Below, one piece after another: positions 43,376 through 44,505 of a stretch of 44,505 nt of DNA. A program made the translations under genes and the position numbers. The stretch's first letter is position 1, and the number at the start of each line of letters is the position of its first letter. The DNA is from a bacterium (GTDB lineage Bacteria > Bacteroidota > Bacteroidia > NS11-12g > UBA955). Below the pieces are notes generated by a model, which saw only the letters and a program-made list of their open reading frames with translations, was not told the DNA's origin and searched no databases. Location of the stretch: the NCBI GenBank assembly GCA_029945665.1, contig JAQSCZ010000021.1:1-44505 (forward strand), given 5' to 3'.

Positions 43376-44505
43376 CTATTTGTTTAAGATTATTTGTTTT
43401 GTTGCAATTTGATTATCTGCAATTACTTTAACTACATAAACACCGTTTGCGAAATCTGATAAATCAATGTCTGCATTGTTGCTGCTTACATTTACAGTTT
43501 TCACTACTTCGCCAATTGAATTGTAAATTTCTACAACCATGTTATTGCTAACATAAGCATCTAATTTTACATTGAATACACCATTGGTTGGGTTAGGGAA
43601 GATTGTAATTAAGTTATTCAAGCTTGTTGCACCTTCAGTTCCTGTAGCTAATGTTACACACTTAGTAGCTGAACACTCACAACCTGAAACGTTTCTAGAA
43701 ATCATTGTTACACAGTATTTTCCTGTACCGGCATAAGAGTAGCTTGTACCTGCTGCTGATGTGGAAACTGTATTACCATCACCTGTTAACCAAGTGTAGC
43801 TGATACCTGACAACGCACCTCCTGTTGGAGTAAATTTGTATGCAGTTAATGAAGTATTGTAATCACGAGCGATGTCGAAGTTACAAGTAGTTGGCAATGG
43901 ATTGATATTTACAACTTGTACCATTGAATCTGAACAACCATCTTTAATGGAAGCCTTTAACTTAACAGTGAATGATTGTGTTCCAACACCTGTTGTATAA
44001 GTATGTCTTGGTGAAGTACCATTAGATATTGCGTTGTCACCAAAATCCCAATCATACGTTACTTTACCTTGTGTAAAGTTGGTTAAGTTGGTAAACTGAA
44101 CTTCAGAACCAGCGCACTGATCTGCAAATTGGAAATCAACCTTTGGTTGAACACCAACATTTACAATTTGTGATTTTTCTGCAGAACAACCGTTTGATAA
44201 AACAGTATTTAATTTTACAATTTTAGGACCCACTGAGAACCATTGTTTCAATGGACTAGTAGCAGTTGATGAGTAACCATCACCAAAATCCCAAGTATAA
44301 GAAGGAGTTAAACCAGCAGGAACACCTGTTGTATTGGTGAATTGTGATGGCGTTAAGCTACATGCAAATGGGTATGTAAAGTTTGTTGCTGGAATTGCTT
44401 TTACTGTTACAGGGACAGTTACTGAATTGGCACAACCAAATTCTGAAATTACTTCTAATTTTACATTTTTAACACCTGGAGTTAAGAAATCGTATTGTGG
44501 ATTTT
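43376..44505 (-). CDS. PKD-repeat T9SS sorting-domain protein, 5' end outside window
   Basis: This is the C-terminal part of a large secreted or surface protein. The frame stays open to the right edge, so the internal ATG at 44251 is not the start. The visible part has PKD-type Ig-like beta domains, with the motifs YTWDFGDGYSS (about 44267-44299), YDWDFGDNAISNGTSPRHTY and a final SYTWLTGDGNTVS, each with cysteine-containing strands between. The end is a T9SS type A domain: LITIFPNPTNGVFNVKL, VVEIYNSIGEVVKTV, LSDFANGVYVVKVIADNQIATK. It is likely exported by T9SS and attached to or released from the cell surface, maybe as an adhesin or gliding-related protein. Full length is unknown. Confidence 0.9.
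   Translation of the reverse strand, partial: NPQYDFLTPGVKNVKLEVISEFGCANSVTVPVTVKAIPATNFTYPFACSLTPSQFTNTTGVPAGLTPSYTWDFGDGYSSTATSPLKQWFSVGPKIVKLNTVLSNGCSAEKSQIVNVGVQPKVDFQFADQCAGSEVQFTNLTNFTQGKVTYDWDFGDNAISNGTSPRHTYTTGVGTQSFTVKLKASIKDGCSDSMVQVVNINPLPTTCNFDIARDYNTSLTAYKFTPTGGALSGISYTWLTGDGNTVSTSAAGTSYSYAGTGKYCVTMISRNVSGCECSATKCVTLATGTEGATSLNNLITIFPNPTNGVFNVKLDAYVSNNMVVEIYNSIGEVVKTVNVSSNNADIDLSDFANGVYVVKVIADNQIATKQIILNK

Overview
The window is AT-rich chromosomal DNA from a member of the Bacteroidota, probably a Sphingobacteriia/Chitinophagia-type lineage; I cannot name a genus. The evidence is two proteins with C-terminal type IX secretion (T9SS) sorting domains, a TonB receptor with an STN domain next to FecR and a DUF4249 lipoprotein, a DUF4292 lipoprotein, menaquinone genes (menA, menC), weak Shine-Dalgarno signals, frequent GTG/TTG starts, and several TAnnTTTG promoter boxes of the Bacteroidota type. 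I see no rRNA, tRNA, CRISPR array, insertion sequence, integrase or phage gene. This is core-like chromosome, not a mobile island.

Layout. (1) 1-6.7 kb, stress and osmolyte block: 3' part of an MscS channel, an APC permease with an extra C-terminal soluble domain, a fused trehalose-6-phosphate synthase/phosphatase and a GH15 hydrolase that may be a trehalase. (2) 6.8-9.9 kb: cyanophycinase on the minus strand, then groES-groL behind a heat-shock-like promoter and closed by a strong terminator. (3) 10.2-17.1 kb: a large polytopic membrane protein, then a minus-strand run of GT2 glycosyltransferase, exonuclease III, UvrB, a lipoprotein PQQ-type sugar dehydrogenase and a YbjQ-family protein. (4) 17.2-22.5 kb: a GDSL-type lipase, two secreted or lipid-anchored proteins, then menC-menA and an SDR lacking the catalytic Tyr/Lys pair. 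(5) 22.5-31.2 kb, long plus-strand envelope operon: outer-membrane protein, Wzx/MATE flippase, dut, sugar-phosphate nucleotidyltransferase, TPR lipoprotein, LolB-like DUF4292 lipoprotein, EnvC-like amidase activator, 3-hydroxyacyl-CoA dehydrogenase and a Rieske-fold-like lipoprotein without cluster ligands. (6) 31.2-32.8 kb: OmpA-family porin with thrombospondin type 3 repeats. (7) 32.9-39.0 kb, minus strand: aat, a PfkB kinase, and a DUF4249/TonB receptor/FecR transport unit preceded by a 55-codon ORF that runs in frame into fecR apart from one TAG. (8) 39.2-44.5 kb, minus strand: WbqC, folK, GtrA, LD-carboxypeptidase, TatD and a crotonase in one tight operon, then a PKD-repeat T9SS protein cut by the right edge.

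Most of the window is ordinary housekeeping and envelope biology. The items most worth a second look are the in-frame small ORF/FecR junction without a nearby ECF sigma gene, the LolB-like lipoprotein, the ligand-less Rieske-like lipoprotein, the SDR with SxxxR in place of YxxxK, and the groES upstream element. I did not find a convincing wholly new system.
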